Of a DNA stretch of 64,000 nt, positions 7,794 to 16,635 are shown one piece after another. The DNA is from Litchfieldia sinesaloumensis (lineage in GTDB: Bacteria > Bacillota > Bacilli > Bacillales > Bacillaceae_L), in the NCBI RefSeq assembly GCF_900156865.1, contig NZ_LT732529.1, positions 4,202,613 to 4,266,612 of the forward strand, written 5' to 3'. Made by a program: the position numbers and the translations under genes. Numbering within the stretch: the first letter of the stretch is position 1; every line of letters begins with the position of its first letter. A model generated the notes under the pieces. It was not told where the DNA came from, searched no databases, and saw only the letters and a program-made list of their open reading frames with translations.

Positions 7794-8630
7794 ATGGTCC
7801 AAAATCGAACGCTTGATTTGCGGTTATTAAAGGAATTATTTTTACGATATAAGGAAGATGAAGTAGGTAGTCTCTCAGCAGAGCTTGCTTACTTTTTCTT
7901 ACTTTCTCTATTCCCATTTTTAATCTTCTTAGTAACCCTTATTGGGTATTTACCAATTTCCCAAATAGATGTGTTGGACTTCGTGAGACAGTACGCACCA
8001 GAAGGTACTGTTGATATGATTGAAACAAACCTGAATGTCATTGTTGGATCACAAAAAGGTGGTCTGTTATCAGTAGGTATTATTGGTACGATTTGGTCTG
8101 CTTCGAATGGAATTAATGCTGTTGTTCGTGCTTTTAACAAGGCATATGATGTGAAGGAAACCAGAAATTTCTTTATCACAAGAGGAATTTCAGTCCTATT
8201 AACATTTGGGATGATTTTCGTTATCATCATCGCGTTGTTATTACCTGTGTTTGGAAAGCAAATTGGGATTTTTATGTTTTCTTCCTTTGGCTTGTCTGAT
8301 GAATTTTTAGATATATGGAATGGGATTCGGTGGATATTAAGTGCTGCGATACTCTTTATCGTGTTTACCTTTTTATACTGGGTCGCACCAAACCGCCGGT
8401 TAAAGTTTAGAGAAATCATTTCTGGAGCATTTTTTGCGACATTTGGATGGATGTTCGTATCTCTTGCCTTTTCCTATTATGTAAATAGCTTTGGCCATTA
8501 TTCTACAACATATGGCAGTTTAGGGGCCATTATTGTTCTGATGATTTGGTTCTATTTATCAGCGATGATCATCATCATCGGTGGAGAAATTAATGCCATC
8601 TTAAATTGCAAACGGATAAGACAAAGGTGA
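7794..8630 (+). CDS. yfkH: YihY/BrkB-family membrane protein
   Basis: A 278-residue polytopic protein with about six membrane segments. It carries the family pattern LSAELAYFFLLSLFPFLIFLV near residue 27, GTIWSASNGINAVVRAFNKAYDVKE near 98-122, and YGSLGAIIVLMIWFYLSAMIIIIGGEINA near the C-terminus. The family was once misnamed RNase BN; its transport role is not settled. Third gene of the yfkJ-I-H operon. Confidence 0.85.
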   Translation: MVQNRTLDLRLLKELFLRYKEDEVGSLSAELAYFFLLSLFPFLIFLVTLIGYLPISQIDVLDFVRQYAPEGTVDMIETNLNVIVGSQKGGLLSVGIIGTIWSASNGINAVVRAFNKAYDVKETRNFFITRGISVLLTFGMIFVIIIALLLPVFGKQIGIFMFSSFGLSDEFLDIWNGIRWILSAAILFIVFTFLYWVAPNRRLKFREIISGAFFATFGWMFVSLAFSYYVNSFGHYSTTYGSLGAIIVLMIWFYLSAMIIIIGGEINAILNCKRIRQR

Positions 8631-8715
8631 ACTTTTACCGTAAGTTACCTTCATGGAAAGTCTTCTAGCGAGAAATAATAGTACATGTAAGTACAATCCA
8701 AGGAGGTTTATTTAT

Positions 8716-8814
8716 ATGTCTAAAAAAGACGGCGGTACAAAGCAAAAGGGAAAGAAAAATAGCCCGAAACAAAAAACGAGCGGTTCTGCAAACGGCAGTA
8801 ACGGCTATCATTAG
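8716..8814 (+). CDS. Small basic hydrophilic protein (32 aa)
   Basis: A 32-codon frame beginning MSKKDGGTKQKGKKNSPKQK and ending in a Gly/Ser/Asn-rich tail. A consensus AGGAGG (8701-8706) lies 9 bp before the ATG and a terminator follows at 8869. The Lys-rich, unstructured composition is like small spore-associated proteins of Bacillus, but I do not recognise a specific family. Confidence 0.55.
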   Translation: MSKKDGGTKQKGKKNSPKQKTSGSANGSNGYH

Positions 8815-8868
8815 AACCGATAAATTAGATTGGCTTGTGACATGAGCCTATAATTTCTTTATATTAAT

Positions 8869-8905
8869 AAAGGACTTGACCGATGGGGGTCAAGTCCTTT
8901 CCTTT
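8869..8905. terminator. Bidirectional terminator
   Basis: AAAGGACTTGACC and GGTCAAGTCCTTT form a perfect 13-bp stem around a short loop, with T-rich sequence on the plus side and A/T-rich sequence on the other. It separates the small basic gene from the convergent ATPase gene. Confidence 0.85.
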
Positions 8906-10839
8906 TATGACTTCAACAATCGAAGTCCGTTAAGTATAACAAGAATGGTGCTTCCTTCGTGGCCAATCACGCCAAATGGAAGGTCGATGATTTGAAAAAA
9001 GTTAGATAGAATCAACAGGGTAATCACACTGATTGAGAACACAATATTTTGTTTGATAATTCGATTCATGCGTCTTGAAAGCTTTACGGCCTCCGCGATG
9101 CGAGGTAGGTCATTTTTCATTAAAACAACATCAGCTGTTTCAAGCGCAACATCTGTGCCTTGCCCCATAGCAATACCAACATTTGCAGTAGCTAATGCAG
9201 GGGCATCATTAATTCCATCTCCGACCATAGCCACTGTCTCATATTTTGAAATGAGTCCTTTTATATGATTGACCTTCGTTTCTGGTAAGCATTCAGCAAT
9301 ATGCTGATCAATATGGCTTTCTTTTGCAATGGCCTCAGCGGTTTTCTCACCGTCTCCTGTTAACATAACGGTATAAATGCCTAGATTCTTGAGGTCAGAT
9401 ATAGCGGAAACTGTGTCTTCACGGACAACATCCATTAGAGCAAGAATCCCAACAATATCTTCATTTGCCTTCACATAAACAATCGTTTTTCCTTCAGAAG
9501 CCAATTGTTTCGCTACACCATTTTGAAAAGCAAGTGCCTCATCTTTTCCAACAAAATCAGATTTTCCAACTAACCATTGTACATCTCCAACTGTTGCTTT
9601 TACACCAAATCCAGGCTTATCCTCAATACCATCGATTGATATGAACTCCTGTCCATTTGATTTTGCATGTGCAACGATGGACTGTGCAAGTGGATGAGTA
9701 GATTGATTTTCAATTGACGCTACAACCTGTAAAAACTGTTGAATATCAATTGAATCTGTAACAATAACATCGGTCACTACAGGTTTTCCTTTCGTCAGGG
9801 TTCCCGTTTTATCAAAGGCAATCGCTTTTAAGTTTCCGAGTTGTTCTAAGTGCACGCCGCCTTTAAAAAGGATTCCTCGTCCCGCGCCATTTGAAATCGC
9901 TGATAAAGTTGCGGGCATAATTGAAGCAACCAGTGCGCAAGGGGAAGCAACAACTAATAAGATCATTGAACGGTAAAAGGTTTCAGTCCAAGACCACCCC
10001 AGTAAGAAGTGGGGAAGGAACATCATTAAGCCGACTGCAATTAAAACAAATTTAACATAACGACCTTCAAACTTTTCAATAAATAGCTGAGATGGTGACT
10101 TTTCACTTTGTGCAGATTGAACGAGATTGATGATTTTTTGGAACAATGTATCCTCATTTAGTTTTGTAACTTCAATCGTAATAGAACCACGTAGATTCAC
10201 AGTTCCGGCATAAACTTCATCGCCTAAAGTTTTATGAACAGGCATTGATTCGCCCGTAATAGCTGCTTGGTCAATGTTTGTATCACCTTTTAAAAGTTTT
10301 CCGTCTGCTGGAATTCGTTCTCCTGGTTTGACTAGGATGGTATCTCCAATTTGCAAGGAGGAAACATGGACAATTCTCTCAATCCCATGTTGGATAAGAG
10401 TTGCTTCTTCAGGTTGAAGACCCATAAGCGATGAGATTTCCTTGCGGCTTTTATTCATCGTATAGGTTTCAAGAGCTCCACTCAATGCAAAGATGAAGAT
10501 TAAAATGGCCCCTTCATTCCAGTAACCGATAATGGCTGACCCAATGGCTGCAAAGATCATAAGCATTTCAACATTTAACTCTTTTTCAGCGAGTGTATCC
10601 ATAATGCCTTCCTTCGCTTTTGCATATCCACCAATAATAAATGCAAGAAGGTACATCACGATGGAGGAGGTGCTGTATTCGAAGTGACCTAACCCCCACG
10701 CAACCAAAATTAATACCCCACTAGTTAAGGCTGCAATCAATTCTCCGTGTAGCTTGATTTTTTCAACGAATGGAGAAGGTTCGTTATCTTGCGTATATAC
10801 ATGCCGTGATTTTGGAACAGATTTAACTTCTGTACTCAT
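8905..10839 (-). CDS. P1B-4-type heavy-metal transporting ATPase (PfeT/ZosA-like)
   Basis: A 644-residue P-type ATPase. Visible motifs are actuator ITGESMPV, membrane SPC in VVASPCALVAS, phosphorylation DKTGTLT, MVGDGINDAPA, and a C-terminal HEGST. The SPC plus HEGST pair, and the lack of an N-terminal Cys metal-binding domain, place it in the P1B-4 group. B. subtilis PfeT (formerly ZosA/YkvW) in this group exports Fe(II) under PerR control. ATG at 10839 is chosen because GGAGG sits just upstream. Three operator-like repeats precede it, so metal- or peroxide-responsive control is likely. Confidence 0.85.
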   Translation of the reverse strand: MSTEVKSVPKSRHVYTQDNEPSPFVEKIKLHGELIAALTSGVLILVAWGLGHFEYSTSSIVMYLLAFIIGGYAKAKEGIMDTLAEKELNVEMLMIFAAIGSAIIGYWNEGAILIFIFALSGALETYTMNKSRKEISSLMGLQPEEATLIQHGIERIVHVSSLQIGDTILVKPGERIPADGKLLKGDTNIDQAAITGESMPVHKTLGDEVYAGTVNLRGSITIEVTKLNEDTLFQKIINLVQSAQSEKSPSQLFIEKFEGRYVKFVLIAVGLMMFLPHFLLGWSWTETFYRSMILLVVASPCALVASIMPATLSAISNGAGRGILFKGGVHLEQLGNLKAIAFDKTGTLTKGKPVVTDVIVTDSIDIQQFLQVVASIENQSTHPLAQSIVAHAKSNGQEFISIDGIEDKPGFGVKATVGDVQWLVGKSDFVGKDEALAFQNGVAKQLASEGKTIVYVKANEDIVGILALMDVVREDTVSAISDLKNLGIYTVMLTGDGEKTAEAIAKESHIDQHIAECLPETKVNHIKGLISKYETVAMVGDGINDAPALATANVGIAMGQGTDVALETADVVLMKNDLPRIAEAVKLSRRMNRIIKQNIVFSISVITLLILSNFFQIIDLPFGVIGHEGSTILVILNGLRLLKS

Positions 10840-10857
10840 TTTATTCGCCTCCAATTT

Positions 10858-10950
10858 CTAATTGAGAAAAATAATCATTTTTAATGTCCTAATTGAGAAT
10901 CAAAATCAATGTTTATAATCTAATTGAGAAGGGTAATCACAATCAATAAG
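10858..10950 (-). promoter_or_regulatory. Three 31-bp tandem Fur/PerR-like operator repeats
   Basis: CTAATTGAGAA begins at 10858, 10889 and 10920, exactly 31 bp apart. Each is followed within five bases by AATCA, giving TGAGAA-N(4-5)-ATCA, which resembles the 7-1-7 Fur-family box TGATAAT-N-ATTATCA with about three to four mismatches per copy. The copies lie 19-100 bp upstream of the ATPase start codon. Confidence 0.6.
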
Positions 10951-11096
10951 CCATTTAAACAGAAAAACTGCAATCTTTTTGATAGCAGTAGTACGTTTTA
11001 TTAATTTTTACTTTATAATTATTATTAATTATAACATGTTTCCCGAAATTTAAAAGTGTTTTTTAGAATTATTTTAAATAAGCTGGATGAGGCCAT
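10951..11096. other. A/T-rich intergenic gap
   Basis: Very A/T-rich sequence upstream of the ATPase operator repeats and downstream of the small BH0509-type gene. I see no further ORF or structure. Confidence 0.5.
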
Positions 11097-11125
11097 AAAA
11101 AAACCCACCTTATAAAAAGGCGGGT
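11097..11125 (-). terminator. Terminator of the BH0509-type gene
   Basis: On the minus strand ACCCGCCTT and AAGGTGGGT pair around TTTAT, followed by TTTTTTT. Confidence 0.8.
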
Positions 11126-11133
11126 GTCCATTC

Positions 11134-11280
11134 CTATTCAACAGTCTCTACATAATGAAAGTAAGTGGTGTCATAGATATGCTCGATGTCTGCATCAGTC
11201 ATATACATTAGCTCCAATTTATCAATGCCTTTAACCTTTTCAATGAACTCCATCATGTTTTTACGTTCTTGTCTGCTCAC
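11134..11280 (-). CDS. BH0509-family small protein (48 aa)
   Basis: The frame begins MSRQERKNMMEFIEKV and continues through LMYMTDADIEHIYD. The start motif SRQER followed by a short helical pair with a TD(A/E)-(E/D)I element is typical of the BH0509 family of uncharacterised Bacillaceae proteins. GTG at 11280 is preferred because AGGGAG is 9 bp upstream; the ATG at 11289 would overlap the RBS. It has its own terminator, so it is monocistronic. Confidence 0.7.
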   Translation of the reverse strand: MSRQERKNMMEFIEKVKGIDKLELMYMTDADIEHIYDTTYFHYVETVE

Positions 11281-11401
11281 CTTACTCATCTCCCTATCAT
11301 TATTAAATTCATATTCTGTTTTAATACAGTTTATTTAAGTTATTTGTATTATATAACAGTTTTAGAAAATACGTCAACAAAATTCTGAAAAATAGGCCGA
11401 T

Positions 11402-11428
11402 AAAAAAAGACTTCCATCGGGGAAGTCA
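11402..11428 (-). terminator. Terminator overlapping the MFS stop codon
   Basis: On the minus strand GACTTCC and GGAAGTC pair around a 5-base loop, followed by a run of seven T. The hairpin begins at the stop codon of the MFS gene. Confidence 0.8.
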
Positions 11429-12589
11429 GTTTTCAGCGGTTTTGGGAGCTGTTCTCGTACCAAAAACGGAGATGACAAGAAGAATTACGAATAAAATTGT
11501 TCCGATGACATTAAAAAAACTAATGTTATCAACGTATTGGATAAACAAACCTCCGACAAATGGACCGATTAGACTTCCAATACTGAAGAAAATACCACAT
11601 AAAAGATTACCTGTTGGTAGTAAATTCTTTGGCATCAAGTCTGTCATATAAGAGATGCCAAGTGAAAATGTAGATCCAACAGCCATCCCTGCGAAAGTAA
11701 TACAGATCCATAGTCCTACATGAGAGTGTTCAAGGAAGCTTGCGATGCTAAAGCTTAAGAAACCTAAAAACAACACAATCATTAAGATATTTCGTCGTCC
11801 AAATTTATCACTCATGATTCCTAAAGGGAGCTGAGTGATGATACTTCCAAGTGCAAATGAAGTGAGTAAGATGGAGACGAACGTGACATCAAGGTCAATC
11901 CGTAATCCGTATACAGGGAAACTTCCGTTTAGCGATGATTCTAAAAATCCATAAGCAAGGGGTGGTAAAAATGCGACCCATGCATACTTCCATGCTTTTG
12001 AAAAACGATGTAGTGTCTCTCGAAACGAATTCACACCAAGCTCTTGTTCAGGGAATTCATTTTTTAACAAGAATAAAAAGAACCAGCCAATTAAACAAAG
12101 AACTGAGGATAGAATAAAAGGTAGTGCCTCATTGATATTTACTAACGGTGTCATCATAGGACCTGTTGCAAAGCCAAGTCCAAAGAACAATCCATATAAG
12201 GAGATGTTTCGACCGCGTTTGTTTTCTGGAGAAAAAGATGTAATCCATGTTTGTGTTCCGAAATGTAATGCATGATCTCCAATCCCAATTAAAAGCCGTA
12301 AGATAAACCAAAACCAAAACGTCTTCCATAAAGGAAATAACGCGAGTGATAGTACAACGAGTAGCCCACCAAACAGTATGACGGGTTTATAACCATATTT
12401 ACGCAACGGGTACTCCATAAATGGAGAAACAAATAAGATTCCAATATAGAGGGCGGTTGCATTAAGACCATTTAAGGTAGATGACAGTCCACTGTTTTCA
12501 AAGATAACAGCAATTAATGGTAACAGCATGCCTTGACTAAAACCTGATATCGAGACAATGCTTACTAAAATCCAAAAGCGCAATTTCAT
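11426..12589 (-). CDS. MFS transporter, drug-efflux type (yfkF position)
   Basis: A 387-residue, 12-span major facilitator. The cytoplasmic loop 2-3 motif (EYPLRKYGYKPVILFGG) and the loop 8-9 motif (DKFGRRNILMIVLF) are recognisable MFS A-motifs. ATG at 12589 is preferred because TGGGGGAA lies upstream. It sits among yfk genes where B. subtilis has yfkF, an MFS efflux protein, so orthology is possible but not shown. Substrate unknown. Confidence 0.75.
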   Translation of the reverse strand: MKLRFWILVSIVSISGFSQGMLLPLIAVIFENSGLSSTLNGLNATALYIGILFVSPFMEYPLRKYGYKPVILFGGLLVVLSLALFPLWKTFWFWFILRLLIGIGDHALHFGTQTWITSFSPENKRGRNISLYGLFFGLGFATGPMMTPLVNINEALPFILSSVLCLIGWFFLFLLKNEFPEQELGVNSFRETLHRFSKAWKYAWVAFLPPLAYGFLESSLNGSFPVYGLRIDLDVTFVSILLTSFALGSIITQLPLGIMSDKFGRRNILMIVLFLGFLSFSIASFLEHSHVGLWICITFAGMAVGSTFSLGISYMTDLMPKNLLPTGNLLCGIFFSIGSLIGPFVGGLFIQYVDNISFFNVIGTILFVILLVISVFGTRTAPKTAEN

Positions 12590-12729
12590 GTTGTTATTCC
12601 CCCACTTCAATTTCCTATCTAATCATACAAAATTACAGGTAGATTGAAAATGGAAAAGATCGAATCTCTTTTCATCTGGGGCGGAAAATGAGTAAACTAG
12701 AATTAATAATAGGAACTGGGGGAATTTCT

Positions 12730-13113
12730 GTGATTTTTAAAATGAAGGAAGTTGGATTTAGTACAGATTTGGAATTTGGAGAATTGCATGTTGCAGGGGA
12801 TGAGGCTTATGGATTTCGCCCTTATCAGCTTTTAGTGTCATCTATTGCAGCTTGTAGTGGAGGTACGCTTCGCAAAATTCTTGAAAAAAAGAGAATGACT
12901 ATCGAGGATATCACGATTAAAGCTGAAGTAGAGCGAAACGAGGCTCATGCGAATCGGGTCGAGAAAGTTTTGCTTCATTACGTAATCAAAGGCAATGATT
13001 TGGATGAGCAAAAAATTGAGCGTTCAATCGAAGTAGCTCATCGAAATTGTCCAATTGCGCAATCGGTGAAGGGGAGCATTGATATTATTGAAACGTTTGA
13101 AATCATAAAATAA
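12730..13113 (+). CDS. OsmC-family peroxide-reducing protein
   Basis: A 127-residue OsmC/Ohr-type protein. It carries both family cysteines, SSIAACSGGTL (near residue 44) and HRNCPIAQSV (near 109), which in this family reduce peroxides. GTG at 12730 follows CTGGGGGAA at good spacing and gives the usual short family N-terminus; an in-frame ATG at 12688 would add 14 residues and cannot be excluded. Divergent from the MFS gene. A terminator follows. Confidence 0.8.
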   Translation: MIFKMKEVGFSTDLEFGELHVAGDEAYGFRPYQLLVSSIAACSGGTLRKILEKKRMTIEDITIKAEVERNEAHANRVEKVLLHYVIKGNDLDEQKIERSIEVAHRNCPIAQSVKGSIDIIETFEIIK

Positions 13114-13143
13114 TGATGCCAAGATTTTGAGTTCAAGACAAAA

Positions 13144-13190
13144 AACAACTCTGTGCAGATGGTGATCCACACAGAGTTGTTTGTTTTTTC
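13144..13190 (+). terminator. Terminator after the osmC-like gene
   Basis: AACAACTCTGTG pairs perfectly with CACAGAGTTGTT, followed by TGTTTTTT. Confidence 0.85.
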
Positions 13191-13447
13191 TTCTAAGTAC
13201 TTGTTAAGGGATAATTTTCACAGGTGTACTCTCCGTCAGCCAATTCGATAGCATACCCCCTCATTTTAAAGGTATGGTCTCCTTATCCCTCCTTCAATTA
13301 AGGTATACTTTATATTATTTACCTAACATTAAAAATATTCAGGTAAATTTAAAAAATCTCGCTAATTTTTTAATAATTGATTATAATAAGCTACATTGTT
13401 TAACCTAATTGTAATAAAAATTTAGCTTGAGGGAGCTTGGGCACATC
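13191..13447. other. A/T-rich gap upstream of the YczE-like gene
   Basis: Presumed promoter region. I see A/T-rich sequence with TATACT (13306-13311) but no ORF, riboswitch or clear operator. Confidence 0.4.
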
Positions 13448-14068
13448 ATGATTGTACGACGGATACTATTTTTCTCGATAGGACTTTTTATTTTAGCACT
13501 AGGAATTAGTTTGATGATCATTGCGAATATAGGGGCCGGTGCTTGGGATGCACTCAATGTTGGACTTTCAGAGACAATCGGTTTAACGGTTGGAAATTGG
13601 GTCATACTTGTTGGGATTCTATTAATGTTTGTAAATGCATTTTTATTGAAGGAACGTCCAGCTTTTTTAGCGATTGGGACAATCATCGTAATTGGATTCT
13701 TCGTTGATTTTTGGTTATTAATTGCGTTGGATGAGTGGACCCCTAGTGGATTAATGATTAAGATTCTCGCATTAGTAGGAGGATTAGTGATTGCATCACT
13801 TGGAATTGCGATATACCTACAAGCAAAGTTTCCACTCTCCCCAATCGATAATCTGATGCTGGCAATCAGTAAGCGATTTAAACTAAGGTACGGGGTTTCA
13901 AAAACGATTGCGGAAGCAACGGGGCTGATTTTGGCGCTATTGTTCGGAGGACCAATTGGTATCGGGACATTGGTCGTTACATTTGCGATTGGACCGTTTG
14001 TACAACTTTTCTTTCCATATTTTGAAAGGTTGATGCAAAAAGGAACAGGGGGCTATTCAGAAACCTAA
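13448..14068 (+). CDS. YczE/YyaS/YitT-family integral membrane protein
   Basis: A 206-residue polytopic protein with about five membrane segments. The pattern IANIGAGAWDALNVGLSE near residues 28-45 and KFPLSPIDNLMLAIS near 128-142 is characteristic of the YczE/YyaS family. B. subtilis YczE is needed for surfactin production by an unknown route. The ATG at 13448 has GGG at short distance; the open frame from TTG at 13427 is less likely. Function unknown. Confidence 0.75.
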   Translation: MIVRRILFFSIGLFILALGISLMIIANIGAGAWDALNVGLSETIGLTVGNWVILVGILLMFVNAFLLKERPAFLAIGTIIVIGFFVDFWLLIALDEWTPSGLMIKILALVGGLVIASLGIAIYLQAKFPLSPIDNLMLAISKRFKLRYGVSKTIAEATGLILALLFGGPIGIGTLVVTFAIGPFVQLFFPYFERLMQKGTGGYSET

Positions 14069-14221
14069 ACAACTCAATTTTTTTAAAACGGAATTGCTGG
14101 TCCCATGCCGGCATTTCTTTTTTTATATGCAAATACCTAATAATTTCCTGCTCAAAGGATGGATATTCTCTAAAACCTTCGAAAACACTATACACAAAGC
14201 CAATGAAAGGAGTACCGACCT

Positions 14222-15040
14222 ATGAAACGGAATTTTCTTTTTATAGTTGCCGTCGTGTTTTTGCTTCATTTTGTAGCAGGAACCGCCATGGCGGAAGGTA
14301 CCGAAAAAACGAAGGGTGAAAAAGCAGATAAATTCAAAATTCCTAGTTCCGTTTTGGACATCTCGCAGGATAACACGTATCCGAACCCAACACAGGATTT
14401 GCCGTATCTCCAGCCAAGCAAACTTACACAAGAGCTAATTGATAGTGCTGAAGTGCCCATCGAAAATCCGAATCTCATTCGTATTTTAAATGAATCAGCC
14501 ATTCAAACAACACCACTTGCTGTTGGCTATCGAGCGACTATTTATTTGGGGCAATGGCCACTGAACTATGAATCATCTGAAACAAGTGCGAATTGGGAAT
14601 ATGAAAAAATCAATACGAATTATTATGACAATCGTGGTGGAAAAGCTCCATACAAAATCCATTACAAACAGGAAGTGCAAAAAATCGTCAGAGGTGGATT
14701 AACAGCTGAAATTCAAGATGCTGACGACGTAAAGAAAATGATGTTAATAGAAGCGGCAAATAAATCAAAGCTTCCTTTGTCATTTACAACGATTATAGGT
14801 GGAGGAACGAAAAAGGACCAAATCTATAATGTACCTCCCAAGAAGCTTGGATACTTGTATGCTTATGCGCCGGCTGTCAATGAAAAAGGGAAGGTTACAT
14901 ACGGTGAAGTCTACCTTGTGCTAAAAGGGAGCAAAAAATCCATCGTTGTAAAGAACGTAACTCACCAAGGTATCGGTGCTTGGATTCCAGTCCAAGACCA
15001 TGTATCTTACGGATTCCTCGTATCAGACACTCCGAGATAA
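14222..15040 (+). CDS. yfkD: YfkD-family secreted protein
   Basis: A 272-residue protein with an N-terminal signal peptide (KRNFLFIVAVVFLLHFVAG, cleavage probably after TAMA near residue 24). The mature part matches YfkD-like proteins in the KFKIPSSVLDIS opening and the PNLIRILNESAIQ segment. YfkD is uncharacterised; in B. subtilis it belongs to the general stress group. AAAGGAG precedes the ATG. Convergent with yfkAB. Confidence 0.85.
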   Translation: MKRNFLFIVAVVFLLHFVAGTAMAEGTEKTKGEKADKFKIPSSVLDISQDNTYPNPTQDLPYLQPSKLTQELIDSAEVPIENPNLIRILNESAIQTTPLAVGYRATIYLGQWPLNYESSETSANWEYEKINTNYYDNRGGKAPYKIHYKQEVQKIVRGGLTAEIQDADDVKKMMLIEAANKSKLPLSFTTIIGGGTKKDQIYNVPPKKLGYLYAYAPAVNEKGKVTYGEVYLVLKGSKKSIVVKNVTHQGIGAWIPVQDHVSYGFLVSDTPR

Positions 15041-15054
15041 TGATAGAAAAAAGA

Positions 15055-15085
15055 ATTCGGGCGCTAAAGGTACGCCCGATTTTTT
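15055..15085. terminator. Terminator between yfkD and yfkAB
   Basis: TCGGGCG and CGCCCGA pair around CTAAAGGTA, followed by TTTTTT on the plus strand. Serves yfkD and may also act on the convergent yfkAB transcript. Confidence 0.8.
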
Positions 15086-16205
15086 ATATATTTGCTTGCC
15101 GTTTTGTAAAGTCGTCTTCTTTATAATAGGCATCTTTTACGAGAATATTTGGACCAAGACATTTTACAGCTGGACAATGACAGCTAATTTCTTTTGCGAT
15201 TTTGGTTCCAGCCCAATTATCATAAGCATCCTGTAGCGATGTATCGAGAATATTACCAAGTGGGGGAGTATCGCCAAAATCGGTCACGATAATATCGCCA
15301 TTAAAAATGTTCACATTTAGTCTTGAACGCCCATCTGGGTCATTACGGACGGTCACATTTTTACTTTTATAAAGACGCTTTAATAAAGTAAGATCCTCAT
15401 CGTTGCTACTGCACGCATAAAATGGGAGTGTACCAAACAACATCCAGATATCTTCATTGCGAATATCAAGTAGATGATGAATGGCACCCCTGATGTCTTC
15501 TAGTGACAACACCTCAAGATTGCTTGCAAAATCACTTGGGTACATAGGATGCACCTCATGCCTTCCACATTCCATTTCTTCTACTATTTGTTTGTGAATT
15601 TTTTCTAAATACGGAAGCGTTCGTTTGTTCAACATGGTTTCCGCTGCAACCAAAACTCCAGCCCTTGAAAGAGCCTTACTATTTTCAATCATTCGGGTAA
15701 AATAACGTTCGCGCTGCTCGAATGTTGGCTTCTTCTCCATCATCGCAAAGCCACCCTCGACAAATTCGTCGACTGTTCCCCAGTTGTGTGAAATATGAAG
15801 CACATCCAAATAGGGAACGATTTTCTCATAACGAGCTAAATCAAGGGTGAGATTTGAGTTGATTTGAGTACGAACCCCTCTATCATGGGTATACTTAAGA
15901 AGAGGGACGACATAATTGTCAACCGATTTTGTGGAAAGCATAGGCTCGCCACCTGTAATACTTAACGAACGAAGCTTTGGGATTTCATCGAGGCGCTTAA
16001 GCAATAAATCGATTGGAAGGCCTTTAGGATCCTTTGGCTGAAGTGTGTAGCCAACTGCACAATGCTCGCATCTCATGTTACATAGATAGGTGGTTGTAAA
16101 TTCTATATTGGTAAGTTGCATTGAGCCATACTGCTCAACATCTAAATAAGCCTCCCACGGATCATGAGCGGGAGAAATTCGTATAGAAGATTGTAAATTT
16201 GTCAT
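15084..16205 (-). CDS. yfkAB: Radical SAM/CxCxxxxC motif protein YfkAB
   Basis: A 373-residue radical SAM enzyme. The cluster motif is CNMRCEHC near residues 50-57, a CX3CX2C spacing, followed by the SAM-binding GGEP in SITGGEPML. The C-terminal CHCPAVKC matches the YfkAB CxCx4C motif. The substrate is unknown. ATG at 16205 is chosen because AAGGAG lies 9 bp upstream, giving the exact length of B. subtilis YfkAB; the longer open frame lacks an RBS. Confidence 0.9.
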   Translation of the reverse strand: MTNLQSSIRISPAHDPWEAYLDVEQYGSMQLTNIEFTTTYLCNMRCEHCAVGYTLQPKDPKGLPIDLLLKRLDEIPKLRSLSITGGEPMLSTKSVDNYVVPLLKYTHDRGVRTQINSNLTLDLARYEKIVPYLDVLHISHNWGTVDEFVEGGFAMMEKKPTFEQRERYFTRMIENSKALSRAGVLVAAETMLNKRTLPYLEKIHKQIVEEMECGRHEVHPMYPSDFASNLEVLSLEDIRGAIHHLLDIRNEDIWMLFGTLPFYACSSNDEDLTLLKRLYKSKNVTVRNDPDGRSRLNVNIFNGDIIVTDFGDTPPLGNILDTSLQDAYDNWAGTKIAKEISCHCPAVKCLGPNILVKDAYYKEDDFTKRQANI

Positions 16206-16338
16206 TATGTAGCTCCTTTGTTGGATTTGGTGAACCACAAATCCCATAGGCATTGTATTGAAAAGAATAAAGGTTGTCAATGTATACAACATCAACTAAG
16301 ATAAAAAAAGAATTCGAATAGGAAAGGAACGTTGTCAT

Positions 16339-16527
16339 TTGGGAAACGCGATTCATGATAAGGACTTACAGATAACCTATTTAAAAAATCGCCTAAATAT
16401 GTTTTTAGAAGTGATTGATTCAATGGACCCTGAATCAACTGATCTTGAAGATATCGACCGTCTCATCGGAATGCTCGATGACCTAGAAGGAAAGTACGAA
16501 CGATTCAAGAAGGATTGGAAAGAGTAA
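16339..16527 (+). CDS. SE1561-family small protein (yfjT position)
   Basis: A 62-residue acidic coiled-coil-like protein (KDLQITYLKNRLNMFLEVIDSMDPE, then DIDRLIGMLDDLEGKYERFKKDW). It fits the SE1561 family of Bacillales. Starts at TTG with GGAAAGGAAC upstream. Divergent from yfkAB, as yfjT is in B. subtilis. Function unknown. Confidence 0.7.
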   Translation: MGNAIHDKDLQITYLKNRLNMFLEVIDSMDPESTDLEDIDRLIGMLDDLEGKYERFKKDWKE

Positions 16528-16599
16528 AAGATGTGGGACGCTCAGCTGCTGTTGGGCGTTTTAGTATAAGAGTTGCTAGGTCACAGCTCGAAAAACAAA

Positions 16600-16633
16600 A
16601 AAAACAGTGGATTTCAATGAATCCACTGTTTTG
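16600..16633 (-). terminator. Terminator of the DUF4317 gene
   Basis: AAAACAGTGGATT and AATCCACTGTTTT form a perfect stem around a short loop, with an A-run on the plus-strand left side giving a T-tract on the minus strand. Confidence 0.85.
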
Positions 16634-16635
16634 CT

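Noticed and set aside
8905-10839. Cadmium- or copper-type ATPase (CadA/CopA)
   Set aside because: The motif is SPC with HEGST and no N-terminal Cys domain, which indicates the P1B-4 group rather than CPC-type CadA or CopA.
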